In this document: piece after piece, positions 53,490 through 61,785 of the stretch
How positions within the stretch are numbered: the stretch's first letter is position 1
Layout of the letters: each line of letters starts with the position of its first letter
DNA from: Chloroflexota bacterium
Lineage (GTDB): Bacteria > Chloroflexota > Anaerolineae > UBA7937 > B3-Chlor
Reading direction: 5' to 3'
Length of the DNA stretch: 64,000 nucleotides
NCBI GenBank assembly: GCA_030603665.1
Contig: JAUVXJ010000005.1
Span: forward strand, 161,116 to 225,115
Translations under genes and position numbers: made by a program
Notes under the pieces: generated by a model
What the model was told of the DNA's origin: nothing
What the model saw: only the letters and a program-made list of their open reading frames with translations
Database searches by the model: none

Positions 53490-54617
53490 TCAGCCTTCGA
53501 TGACACACAGTTCCTCTGTGTCAGAATAGGTTGTCAGTATCTCTGCCCCATCCTCCTTGATTAGGACCAGGTCCTCTAACTGATATCCGCCCAGGTCCTT
53601 GTCCAGAATCACTGGTTCGACGCAGATGAGCATATTGGGCCGCAACTCTCGAGCATCGTGCGGTTGCAGCATGGGCACCTCGTGACCGCCCAGACCGAAC
53701 CCATGGCCTACGTGGGGCGCAGAATAGTCGATCCCCAGCTTCCGGTAGGCCTGCACACAGTACTGGAAAACGTCGCAGGCGAGGACCCCGGGCTGCATAT
53801 ACTGGATGGCCCCTCTTTGCACCTCTCTGTGCTTGCTATACGTCGCCTTCTGGTCTTGGGTAGCCTTGCCCACAACCGCCGTGCGCGCCACATCCGAGCC
53901 ATACCCGTTGAACACGCCCCCAATATCAGCGCGCACCAGGTCTCCTGCCTGCAACTCCCGGTCCCGCGCTTTGGGATGGGCATGGAGACTCTGATCGCCG
54001 GCGGCTAAGACACCCAGGCGAATATCATCAGCGCCATAAGCCGTCAGCTTGAGCAGGATGCAGTCCAGAAGCTCCTTCTCAGTCTGGCCGATCTTCGCCT
54101 CATGAAAGGCCTCCATCATGGCTCGCTCGGTGGCCAAAGCAGCTTGTTGGAACCGTTTGATCTCACCTGGTGTCTTTACGCTCCTCACCTCTCCGAATAG
54201 ATCATCGCAGGCCTCGAATCTCGCCCTGGGAAGCAATGAGACCAACTCCTCGTAGTAGGCCCCTGTTAGGTACTTCTTCTCGATACCCACTCGCCCCTCG
54301 GCGAGTCCTTTCTCCTTCAGCACGCTGGCCAAGAGGTAGATAGGCGATTGGGCAAACTCCGGGTACGAACGCACATCTTCAATCCAGGTTTCCGCTCTGG
54401 CGAATCTCTCCTCTATGGCGCAAGTAAGCAGCACATCATCACCATCCTTGGGAAGGACAGTCTGCACTAGCCGATCGGGGATCTCTTTTTGGGTGGGGAT
54501 GAGGGCACCCGAGGTGTAGAACACATTCGGCTGAGATACAGCCACCACGGCGTCCAAGTTGCTCTCCGCCAAGGCTCTCTGGAACTCCTCGACGTTCATC
54601 AACATCTCTCTCTGCAT
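53490..54617 (-). CDS. M24 metallopeptidase, Xaa-Pro/creatinase type (copy 1)
   Basis: 375 residues: an N-terminal creatinase-like domain (VAVSQPNVFYTSG) and a C-terminal pita-bread domain with metal ligands in RADIGGVFNGYGSDVARTAVVG (two Asp), HVGHGFGLGGHEVP (His), ICVEPVI (Glu) and YQLEDLVLI (Glu). All five ligands are present. The family includes proline dipeptidases, creatinase and ectoine hydrolase, so the substrate cannot be fixed. It begins 26 bp after the stop of the paralogue at 54644, and the threonine-synthase-like gene is the next gene downstream. Confidence 0.88.
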   Translation of the reverse strand: MQREMLMNVEEFQRALAESNLDAVVAVSQPNVFYTSGALIPTQKEIPDRLVQTVLPKDGDDVLLTCAIEERFARAETWIEDVRSYPEFAQSPIYLLASVLKEKGLAEGRVGIEKKYLTGAYYEELVSLLPRARFEACDDLFGEVRSVKTPGEIKRFQQAALATERAMMEAFHEAKIGQTEKELLDCILLKLTAYGADDIRLGVLAAGDQSLHAHPKARDRELQAGDLVRADIGGVFNGYGSDVARTAVVGKATQDQKATYSKHREVQRGAIQYMQPGVLACDVFQYCVQAYRKLGIDYSAPHVGHGFGLGGHEVPMLQPHDARELRPNMLICVEPVILDKDLGGYQLEDLVLIKEDGAEILTTYSDTEELCVIEG

Positions 54618-54643
54618 CTTCCCCCCCCAAGGGTCCTAGGATC

Positions 54644-55765
54644 CTAGTCTCCGATGATGAGTACTTCCGAAGTGTCATAGAGATCAGACAACACCTCACT
54701 GCCCGTGTCGGTTATCCGTACCAAGTCCTCGCAAACATAGGTGCCGACCTCCGGAATGGGGTAGATCGGCTCGATGCAAAAGGTCATGTTGGGCTCCAGC
54801 ACCCGGTCATCGTACGGTTGGATCATAGGATGCTCGTGCAGGCCGACCCCGACGCTATGTCCCATGTGGGGGATCACCCACCACATTGGAAGTCCTTCCT
54901 CCCGAAACGCTTCAAACCCACGCCAGTATACGTCACAGGCACGAACACCGGGAGCCATGAAGTCAATCACCTTCCTCTGCACCGTCCAGTAGCGATGATA
55001 TGTTTCCTGCTGCTGGGAAGTCGGCTTGCCTATCACGGCGGTCCTGGCTATGTCATGAACGTACCCCTTGTAGCTGCCAACGAAGTCGACCGTCAACAAT
55101 TGCCCAGGCTGGAGATTCTTGGGCCGCGGTTCGCCATTCGACGACCCTTTGCTGATCCTCAGCGTGCTATTCCTCCTGTCGGTGCCCCGGGCCATGGCAT
55201 GGGTGGTGATGGTCTCAAGCACCTCCTTTGGTGTCATCCCCACCTCAGCCTCCGACAGGCCGGTGTGGATCGCCTTCTCGGCGACGTTGAACGCCTCTGT
55301 TAGAAGCGTAATCTCCTTGTCCGTCTTGCTCGCCCTTACCGAATCCAATAGACGGTCGCATTCCTCCAATCCGGCATCGGGCAGTAGCGACGCCAATTCC
55401 TCGGACTGAGCTGCCGTTAGGAACTCCATTTGCAGCCCAATGTGCTTTGCTGCGAGACCCTTCTCCTCTATCACCTGTGCTACCTTCTCGATGGGGGACT
55501 CGGCGAACTCCACGTAGGAGCGAACATCCTGAATCCGCGACTGTGCTCTAGCCAGGCTCTCGTCGATATTACACACAATCAGGGTAGGTAACCCCTCACG
55601 GGGCCAGACCACGGCTGCGATGCGGTCCCAACCGAGGAGAGACCGTATGGGGACCCCGGAGAAGTAAAGGATGCTGTCCCCAGACGCCACCACAAGGGTA
55701 TCAAACCCGTACTCTTGGAATCCTATCTTAAGCCTTTCGAAGTTTATCGTATCTGCACTGCTCAC
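54644..55765 (-). CDS. M24 metallopeptidase, Xaa-Pro/creatinase type (copy 2)
   Basis: 373 residues with VVASGDSILYFSG, then Asp in LTVDFVGSYKGYVHDIARTAV, His in HMGHSVGVGLHEHP, and Glu in CIEPIYP and VCEDLVRI. All metal ligands are present. Only moderately similar to the neighbour, so an older paralogue. GTG 55765 is chosen because AAGGAG lies 6 nt upstream; the longer upstream frame belongs to a decayed regulator remnant. A promoter lies at 56038-56066. Confidence 0.88.
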   Translation of the reverse strand: MSSADTINFERLKIGFQEYGFDTLVVASGDSILYFSGVPIRSLLGWDRIAAVVWPREGLPTLIVCNIDESLARAQSRIQDVRSYVEFAESPIEKVAQVIEEKGLAAKHIGLQMEFLTAAQSEELASLLPDAGLEECDRLLDSVRASKTDKEITLLTEAFNVAEKAIHTGLSEAEVGMTPKEVLETITTHAMARGTDRRNSTLRISKGSSNGEPRPKNLQPGQLLTVDFVGSYKGYVHDIARTAVIGKPTSQQQETYHRYWTVQRKVIDFMAPGVRACDVYWRGFEAFREEGLPMWWVIPHMGHSVGVGLHEHPMIQPYDDRVLEPNMTFCIEPIYPIPEVGTYVCEDLVRITDTGSEVLSDLYDTSEVLIIGD

Positions 55766-55812
55766 GATTGGCTCCTTTCTCGCTGCTTCCGGCAGTGGCA
55801 ATCCAGCTTCAG

Positions 55813-55860
55813 GCCCGTGATAAGACCGTGCAGGACGTCGTTGGCGTCATCGGCGAAGGT
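55813..55860 (-). pseudogene. Small remnant of a YheO-type regulator
   Basis: TFADDANDVLHGLITG in one frame, matching TFVDDVSDVLHGFIED of the intact regulator at 56248. The match is short but specific, and it lies downstream of a promoter that resembles the intact regulator's promoter, so it probably marks an old tandem copy of the whole gene. Confidence 0.6.
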
Positions 55861-56037
55861 GCGTGCCGAGGTTGGATAGCTATCCAGGCGAGTTTCTCTT
55901 CGCTCCGCAGCGGTTCCACTCTTGTTGTCTTGGCGAGAGGCTCTGCTGTGGTGGTTACACACATCCCTGTGAATCCTCGGTGCCCCAATCGTCTCTCGGG
56001 CCAGGACCGTCGGATTTCGACGGGCGGATTGTGTCAC

Positions 56038-56066
56038 ATTGTACATCATCTTCAACAGTGTGTCAA
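56038..56066 (-). promoter_or_regulatory. Promoter of the M24 peptidase genes
   Basis: Reverse strand TTGACA, 17 nt, TACAAT, near consensus. The spacer shares ACTGTTGAA with the promoter of the regulator gene at 56973, a candidate operator. Confidence 0.75.
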
Positions 56067-56247
56067 CCTGCCTCAACAAACCGTCGCAACATCGCATGCC
56101 GCGGATTCGCTGATACAAGGTGAGCCGGCTTATGCTCGGGCGCGGACCGGGATGAGACGCGCGGTCACGAAAGGTCAGTCCATTCTGTGTCTGTTGGCGG
56201 TCTCACTCGCGCGCAGCGGTGGACAGGGGTTGACCGCTAGCGACCGC

Positions 56248-56907
56248 CTATGACTCGGTTCGAACATCCTTCAGATAGTTGTAGATGGTGAATCGGGATA
56301 CGCCCAGGTATTCCGCCACCAAGGGTACAGCTTTCTTGATGGTGAAGGCCCCTTTCTCATCCAACAACGCGACAAGACGCACCTTGTCCTGCTTGCTCAT
56401 TCTGTCGACACGCTTGCCAATCTTGCCATTGGCATCTTCAATGAAACCGTGCAATACGTCACTGACGTCATCAACGAATGTCTCCTGGACCTTCACCTGC
56501 AGGTCAACGGTCGTGAACTCACGTATCAGATCCTCCAGAGCGACGAACTTGCTGATATCGATGTTGATGCAGAAAGCGCCGAACACGTGACCCGTCTCGT
56601 CTCGGAGCATGATGGAAGACGATTTCAGCAATCTACCGCTATGAGATCTGGAGAGATAGCTCAGCATGTCTTCTTGACTGTCCCCAAGTCGCAAGTTGAT
56701 GAAACCCAGGTCCGTGAGAGGCCCGCCCACTTCACGTCCGGTGACGTCGCCCTCGATGCATACGATCGAACTCTCGGGATTCGCCAGATCGTGGATGAGT
56801 ACCTCGCACAGGTGATCACCAAGCGTCTCAACGATGCCGGAGGCGATCGGTCTAAGGAGTTTGAAATACTGTTCTTTGGTGATCTGGATTTTCGGTGTCT
56901 TTGGCAT
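56248..56907 (-). CDS. YheO/DauR-type transcriptional regulator (PAS_6 plus HTH_22)
   Basis: 219 residues: an N-terminal PAS-like domain (QYFKLLRPIASGIVETLGDHLCEVLIHDLANPESSIV, IMLRDETGHVFGAFCINIDIS) and a C-terminal helix-turn-helix (KAVPLVAEYLGVSRFTIYNYLKDV). This is the YheO/DauR family, often controlling amino acid catabolism genes. The ATG at 56907 has GGAGGCGGAGG directly upstream. It lies upstream of the M24 genes on the same strand, with its own promoter at 56973. It likely regulates itself and the M24 run. Confidence 0.9.
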   Translation of the reverse strand: MPKTPKIQITKEQYFKLLRPIASGIVETLGDHLCEVLIHDLANPESSIVCIEGDVTGREVGGPLTDLGFINLRLGDSQEDMLSYLSRSHSGRLLKSSSIMLRDETGHVFGAFCINIDISKFVALEDLIREFTTVDLQVKVQETFVDDVSDVLHGFIEDANGKIGKRVDRMSKQDKVRLVALLDEKGAFTIKKAVPLVAEYLGVSRFTIYNYLKDVRTES

Positions 56908-56972
56908 TCCTCCGCCTCCTATGCCTAACCTGCACAGCACGCAAGCCCGTCGGTTCCCTCGAGGCATCCGGA

Positions 56973-57001
56973 ATGCTATCACCATTTCAACAGTTTGTCA
57001 A
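56973..57001 (-). promoter_or_regulatory. Promoter of the YheO-type regulator gene
   Basis: Reverse strand TTGACA, 17 nt, TAGCAT. Its spacer carries ACTGTTGAA, shared with the promoter at 56038. Confidence 0.75.
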
Positions 57002-57545
57002 GTATGGGGACGATTCGCTTGAGGCCGCCCAGAGTACGGGCTGAGCCTGCCGACTCGCGCAGCCAAGCGGAAGGCGGGTTAGCCAAACAGAGGGTCGGGC
57101 AGATCAGCGGATAGGAAAGGAGCCCGGGCAATGGACCTCGGACCGCACGCGAATGGCCAGATCAAGACAGAGATGCTGAGGAATCTTCGTCAGCCGCACT
57201 TCGGTAGGAAGCAAGGAGTGTTTCCAGGATTCGGCTGAGGGGGGGGTGTAGGCGTCCGCTGGCCGGTGCTGGCAGTCGTACAGCAGAGACCGCTACATCT
57301 GTCGTCTCGCAGTGCGGTGAGAGGAGAGGGATGCGTCCAGCCACCTGGGCGCGAGGGCCGCCAGTGTGCCAGGGAGACCGAGGATAATCCAGCCGGTTGG
57401 TTGTGCTCGGACCTGCATCCCCTCCACATCGGCATTCCGCAGGAGCCGCTTGGCCGCGAGGGGTCCCTGATCAACAGTCATCTTCACTGTCGACCTGTGA
57501 AGGCTTGATCACAGCTGCGGCGCCGGAGGGCCCATCCCTCCGCAA
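57002..57545. other. Spacer between regulator and UxaA-type gene
   Basis: 544 bp with no recognisable gene on either strand. Frames here lack family motifs and run through base-biased sequence. Confidence 0.5.
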
Positions 57546-58703
57546 CTAGATCGTGGGGTGAAGCGTGTGTATCGCGAACTCATCGTGGCCCAGAACCTCC
57601 GCCCTGGTCAGTTTGCCTGATGCCACGTCAATGATCTCTTTGCATATCTGCTCGCCAACGCTCCGAAGCGAATCATCCCCGTCCAGTATGACCCCCGCAT
57701 TCACGTCTAAGTGCTCTCTCATTTCATGATAGGCTGCGCTGTTAGTCGAAACCTTGATCACTGGGGCAATTGGCGAGCCAAATGGCACCCCGGTCCCAGT
57801 GGTATACGCTATGAGTTGCGCGCCGGACGCTATCATCCCCGTGTTGCTGCACACGTCATGCGCCGGCCCATCCATGATCACCAGTCCAGTCTGCGATGGT
57901 CGCTCCGCATACCTGACAACTTGCGTGATGGACGAGGTCCCGCCCTTGCGGATCGCCCCAAGCGATTTCTCCTCAAGAGTAGTCAGCCCACCTGCGATAT
58001 TCCCTGGACCTGGCTCGGTCCCGCGGACGTCGACGCCCATCAGTTTGATGCTCGCCTCCTTGGCCGCCGTTATCTCCCAGATGGCGTTGGCAACTTCGTC
58101 GCTAGCAGCCCTCCTGGCCAGGATATGCTCTGCCCCCAGCATCTCTGCGACCTCTGAGATGATTGCCGTGCCACCTTCGCTCACGAGCTGGTCACAAGCA
58201 AGCCCCAGCGCGGGGTTAGCTGTGAGGGCAGACAAGGTATCTGAACCGCCACACTGCGTGCCCATGACAAGCTCCGAGACGTCGACCAGTTCGCGTTTGG
58301 AGCCAGCCGCCTCTTTCAAGAGCTTCTCGGCGAACTCTATTCCCCTGGCCGTAGCATGGGTCGTGCCCCCGGCAGAACGCACGCTCAAGGTCTCCACCAC
58401 CTGGCCGCTATCGCGCAGGTGTTCTGCAACAAGCTCGGGGGTAATCAACTCACCATTGAATCCCACCAGCAAGACCCCAGCCACATTGGGGTTGCCGCAG
58501 AAACCCGTCATAGCTCGAATCATATGCTCCAGCTCTTCGCCAAGGTGACCGAAGCCATGAGGGTGAGTTACACAGACCGTTTCTGGCAACGCCCTGTTTA
58601 TCTTCACCGCCACAGTGGAGGCGGAGACTGTCGTCGGGAAGACCAGGACATGATTCCGCACTCCAACAGCACCATTCCTTCGAGGGTATCCCCAGAACTT
58701 CAC
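57546..58703 (-). CDS. UxaA/GarD-family dehydratase, large (C-terminal) domain
   Basis: 385 residues: FWGYPRRNGAVGVRNHVLVFP at the N-terminus, HPHGFGHLGEE, FCGNPNVAGVLLVG, VMGTQCGGSDTLSALTANPALG, VSEGGTAIISEVAEMLGAEHIL and MDGPAHDVCSNTGMIASGAQ. This matches the large domain of altronate and galactarate dehydratases and of sulfolactate lyase SuyB. The small SAF domain normally fused or adjacent is absent: the 261 nt of open frame upstream of GTG 58703 have no SAF motifs, and no such gene lies downstream. The start is set by GAGGG about 9 nt upstream. It may work with a subunit encoded elsewhere, or act alone on another hydroxy acid. Confidence 0.85.
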   Translation of the reverse strand: MKFWGYPRRNGAVGVRNHVLVFPTTVSASTVAVKINRALPETVCVTHPHGFGHLGEELEHMIRAMTGFCGNPNVAGVLLVGFNGELITPELVAEHLRDSGQVVETLSVRSAGGTTHATARGIEFAEKLLKEAAGSKRELVDVSELVMGTQCGGSDTLSALTANPALGLACDQLVSEGGTAIISEVAEMLGAEHILARRAASDEVANAIWEITAAKEASIKLMGVDVRGTEPGPGNIAGGLTTLEEKSLGAIRKGGTSSITQVVRYAERPSQTGLVIMDGPAHDVCSNTGMIASGAQLIAYTTGTGVPFGSPIAPVIKVSTNSAAYHEMREHLDVNAGVILDGDDSLRSVGEQICKEIIDVASGKLTRAEVLGHDEFAIHTLHPTI

Positions 58704-59125
58704 TGCTTGTGCCCTCTCCCTTTCGGATTCTACTCTCTCGCTGTCTACCGTTCTGCCAGCGAGCGGCACTCGTGGGTGCATTGGGGGGCCGTGCCGCTGC
58801 TGCCCGTCGGGTTTCTCTCGCACATCCAGCAGCGGCAGTCTACCACGCATCGACTCGGACAGCAAGAAATGGGGCACACCAGGGCGCCGGACCAACCTCG
58901 CCTCTGCTCGCCGCCCTGCAACCGTCAGAGCAGGAGCACAAACGGTGGACCGATGGACCTCCATCCGGCCCGCTCGCCTTCAGGACGCCGAGCCGCGCCG
59001 AGGGAGCTCTGGCTCTGCTCTGGGCGCCACCTCGCCAGGCGAGCACCGCCAAATCGACTCAGGGGTCACCTCAGTCCCGGATCAGGTAATCACGACATCG
59101 AATCTCTGTCGATCAATGGTCCGAC
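58704..59125. other. Divergent spacer between UxaA-type gene and copper operon
   Basis: 422 bp without a supported gene. The UxaA frame runs open upstream to 58964, but the sequence is unlike any family. The copper operon promoter starts at 59126. Confidence 0.5.
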
Positions 59126-59154
59126 TTGACAGCCATTTCGGTATCGTGTAACAT
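59126..59154 (+). promoter_or_regulatory. Promoter of the csoR-like/P-type ATPase genes
   Basis: TTGACA, 17 nt, TAACAT, near consensus. The -10 overlaps the operator palindrome at 59152, so bound repressor would block RNA polymerase. The leader to the csoR-like ATG is about 190 nt. Confidence 0.82.
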
Positions 59155-59173
59155 ATCCCCCTAGGGGGATATG
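59152..59173. promoter_or_regulatory. CsoR-type operator 1
   Basis: Perfect 22-bp palindrome: CATATCCCCCT followed by its exact complement AGGGGGATATG. G/C tracts with a TA centre are typical of CsoR-family operators. Confidence 0.82.
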
Positions 59174-59305
59174 CGCCAGTCGACGCGGCCCTCCTACGCC
59201 CCAGGGCGACCCTCCTTCAAGGTCCCGGGCCTCTCCCGCGTCAAAGCAGGCTCTGACCTACCCAAGGGTGGTATGGGTCTGGGGCGAGAAGATGGTGGCG
59301 GTCTG

Positions 59306-59323
59306 TATCCCCCACGGGGGATA
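59306..59323. promoter_or_regulatory. CsoR-type operator 2
   Basis: TATCCCCC, two bases (AC), GGGGGATA. It keeps the arms of operator 1 with a slightly wider centre and lies in the leader just before the csoR-like gene, 24 bp from its ATG. It could give cooperative or roadblock repression. Confidence 0.7.
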
Positions 59324-59346
59324 GACGCGAAGGAGGTAGGACAGCG

Positions 59347-59622
59347 ATGGAAGGCGAACATGGTCACAAGAAGACTAGGGTGATCATCAACCGGCTTTCG
59401 CGAATAGAAGGGCATGTTGGTGCGATCAAGAGAATGCTGGAGGAAGGTCGCACCTGTCCCGAGATTCTGGTCCAGCTCGCCGCCGTTCGCGGGGCTGTGG
59501 AGAAGACCGCAAAACTGGTCTTGGAGGACCACGTGGAGTCTTGCGTCAGATCGGCCGTCGAAGAGGGGGCCATGGAGACGAGTTGGGATGAATTGATCGA
59601 TGCACTGGACATGTTCTTCTAA
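59347..59622 (+). CDS. csoR: CsoR-family copper-sensing repressor
   Basis: 91 residues of the DUF156 fold: RVIINRLSRIEGHVGAIKRMLEEG, TCPEILVQLAAVRGAV and EDHVESCV. The Cys, His and Cys of CsoR (Cys36, His61, Cys65 in Mycobacterium) are all present with correct spacing (TCPEIL, then H-x3-C), which points to Cu(I) rather than nickel or formaldehyde. GGAGGT lies 9 nt before the ATG. It lies 26 bp before the P-type ATPase gene, and two operators precede it. Confidence 0.92.
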   Translation: MEGEHGHKKTRVIINRLSRIEGHVGAIKRMLEEGRTCPEILVQLAAVRGAVEKTAKLVLEDHVESCVRSAVEEGAMETSWDELIDALDMFF

Positions 59623-59648
59623 CAGCAAGAAACAGAAAGGAATCCGTT

Positions 59649-61571
59649 GTGAACCTATCGATTTTGTGGAACCGGTATAAAAGCAGCATCTTGAGCACCC
59701 ACTTCGCTATCACAGCCCTCAGCGGCATCCTGATCCTGATCAGTTGGATTGTCGGCCTACTAGCTCCTGAGAACCGCCAGCTAAGCGAAATCGTCGCCCT
59801 GGCCGCTGCCGTCATCGGAGGATTCCCCATCGTTGTCGGAGCGATACGAGGGCTTCTCTCCAGGGAGATCAACGTCGATGAGCTGGTCAGCATTGCCATC
59901 GTAGCTTCGCTGCTCGGTGGCGAGTATCTGGCGGCCGCCATTGTAGCCTGGATTATGCTGATCGGTGCGTTGCTTGAGGATTTGACGGCCGCTGCTGCAA
60001 AGGATTCGATCCGCCAGCTGATCGACCTCTCGCCCAAGGTGGCTACCGTGCGGCGTGGAAGCCGAGAGGAGACGGTGCCTGTCCAAGAAGTCACAGTCGG
60101 GGACCTGGTGCTTGTCAGGTCTGGCGAACAGATCCCGGTCGATGGGTCAGTGGTCAGTGGACACTCCAGCGTCAATGAGGCCTCCATCACGGGTGAGTCG
60201 AGACCAGCAGACAAGAGAGAGGGTGACCTGGTCCACGCGGGCACGATGAACGAACTGGGTGCTCTGGAGATCGAGACCACAAGTGTTGGCGAAGACACCA
60301 CTCTCGGTCGGATTATCCAACTGGTGCGGGAGGCAGACAGTCACACGGCGCCAATTCAGAGACTGGCCGACAAGTATGCCACCTGGTTCACGCCTGCTGT
60401 CCTGGCCATCGCGGTAGCAGTCGTCCTACTCAGCGGCGACGTGCGGCGGGGCATCACCGTCCTGATCATTGCCTGTCCCTGCGCCTTCGTCTTGGCCACT
60501 CCCACCGCCGTCGTTGCGGGGATAGGTCGCGCGGCGAGTCGTGGCATCCTGGTGAAGGGCGGCAAGTATCTCGAAGCGCTGGGTACTGTAAATGCCGTGG
60601 TTTTCGACAAGACGGGAACCCTCACTTTGGGCAAGGCGCGAGTGACGGACGTGGTGTCTGTCAGCGATCTATCGGAAGAGGATCTCCTTTCCCTTGCCGT
60701 TTGTGCTGAGAAGTTCTCAGAACACCCGCTGGGTGAGGCGATACTCGAGGAGGGTGCAAGACGCGGCATTGCGGCCCCAGATCCCAGCGAATTCCGCGTG
60801 TTGCCGGGGCGCGGGCTCCTCGCCAGTGTGGATGGCAATCAGATCACTCTGGGGAACAGATACCTTCTCGAGGAGCAGAAGATTGAGTTGGCGCCCGAAG
60901 CCAACCCCATAGTGGATCGTTTGGAGCGCGAAGGGAAGTCAGTGCTCTTCATCGGCGTCGACGGACAGGTCTCGGGACTGGTTGGCGTTGCCGATGCTAC
61001 CAGGGAGCATGCATATAGCGCTGTTCAAATGCTGCGGGACCTGGGCATTCACAAGCTGGTGATGCTGACGGGTGACGTCGATCACATCGCGGCCGAAATC
61101 GCCGAGGATATCGGTCTCCAAGAGTACTTCGCGGAACTGCTGCCTGAGCAGAAGGTCCAACATGTGAGGGAGTTGGAGGAATCCGGATACTCGACAGCGA
61201 TGGTGGGTGATGGTATCAACGATGCTCCAGCATTGGCCACCGCCAGCGTAGGGATTGCCATGGGGAAGGCAGGAACAGATGTAGCTATCGAAACGGCTGA
61301 CATAGCCCTCATGACCGACGATCTGACCAAAATCCCGGAAGCCATCTTCCTGAGCCGGCAAGTCCTCCGGGTGATCAAGCAGAACGTGTGGCTGTTCGGC
61401 GTCTTCCTGAACCTCGGGGGGATCATCATTGCCAGCGCAGGCCGCATAGCTCCCATTGAAGCAGCCTTCCTTCACAACATCGGATCCGTGGCCGTCGTGC
61501 TCAACTCGGCGCGCCTGGCATTCCGGAAGGACACGATGCCCCGATCCCAGATTGAACGCAGCACACAATAG
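59649..61571 (+). CDS. P1B-type heavy-metal ATPase, probably copper export
   Basis: 640 residues with the CPC transport motif in IIACPCAFVLATP, the phosphorylated Asp in DKTGTLTLGK, TGES, the HP motif in SEHPLGEAI and GDGINDAPALA. There is no N-terminal metal-binding domain, so it is a short form. The last membrane segment has FLHNIGSVAVVLNSARL, which differs from classical CopA (MSSV) and from CadA (DMGA). Metal choice is inferred as copper from the adjacent CsoR with Cu(I) ligands. GTG start with AAAGGAA upstream. It probably exports metal across the inner membrane. Confidence 0.88.
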   Translation: MNLSILWNRYKSSILSTHFAITALSGILILISWIVGLLAPENRQLSEIVALAAAVIGGFPIVVGAIRGLLSREINVDELVSIAIVASLLGGEYLAAAIVAWIMLIGALLEDLTAAAAKDSIRQLIDLSPKVATVRRGSREETVPVQEVTVGDLVLVRSGEQIPVDGSVVSGHSSVNEASITGESRPADKREGDLVHAGTMNELGALEIETTSVGEDTTLGRIIQLVREADSHTAPIQRLADKYATWFTPAVLAIAVAVVLLSGDVRRGITVLIIACPCAFVLATPTAVVAGIGRAASRGILVKGGKYLEALGTVNAVVFDKTGTLTLGKARVTDVVSVSDLSEEDLLSLAVCAEKFSEHPLGEAILEEGARRGIAAPDPSEFRVLPGRGLLASVDGNQITLGNRYLLEEQKIELAPEANPIVDRLEREGKSVLFIGVDGQVSGLVGVADATREHAYSAVQMLRDLGIHKLVMLTGDVDHIAAEIAEDIGLQEYFAELLPEQKVQHVRELEESGYSTAMVGDGINDAPALATASVGIAMGKAGTDVAIETADIALMTDDLTKIPEAIFLSRQVLRVIKQNVWLFGVFLNLGGIIIASAGRIAPIEAAFLHNIGSVAVVLNSARLAFRKDTMPRSQIERSTQ

Positions 61572-61756
61572 GACGCCCGCTGGAGGCTGAGCGCAGTTGA
61601 CTGTCAGAATCTACCGAATGAGAGATGCCAGAAAACGGAGTACAAAGGGTCTCCCAAGAGTCTCCATCTTTGAGCGGTACCTGGTGATAGACCCGCACGG
61701 CCTTTCGCGGAGGTCGGCACAAGGTTCCTTACAGCTGCGCTTGTCTGGCAAAACGA

Positions 61757-61785
61757 AAGGGCCCTCTCACGTCGGGAGGGCCCTT
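61757..61785 (-). terminator. Intrinsic terminator downstream of the MmgE/PrpD gene
   Basis: Perfect 10-nt arms AAGGGCCCTC and GAGGGCCCTT around a 9-nt loop, followed on the reverse strand by TTTCGTTTT. It lies about 280 bp past the stop at 62065. The arms partly coincide with the end of the long repeat, so only this copy keeps the hairpin. Confidence 0.8.

Larger units (their letters stand above)
55766..56247. other. Leader region with regulator remnant and promoter
   Basis: 482 bp between the M24 gene and the YheO-type regulator. It holds the regulator remnant (55813-55860) and the promoter (56038-56066). No intact gene. Confidence 0.65.
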
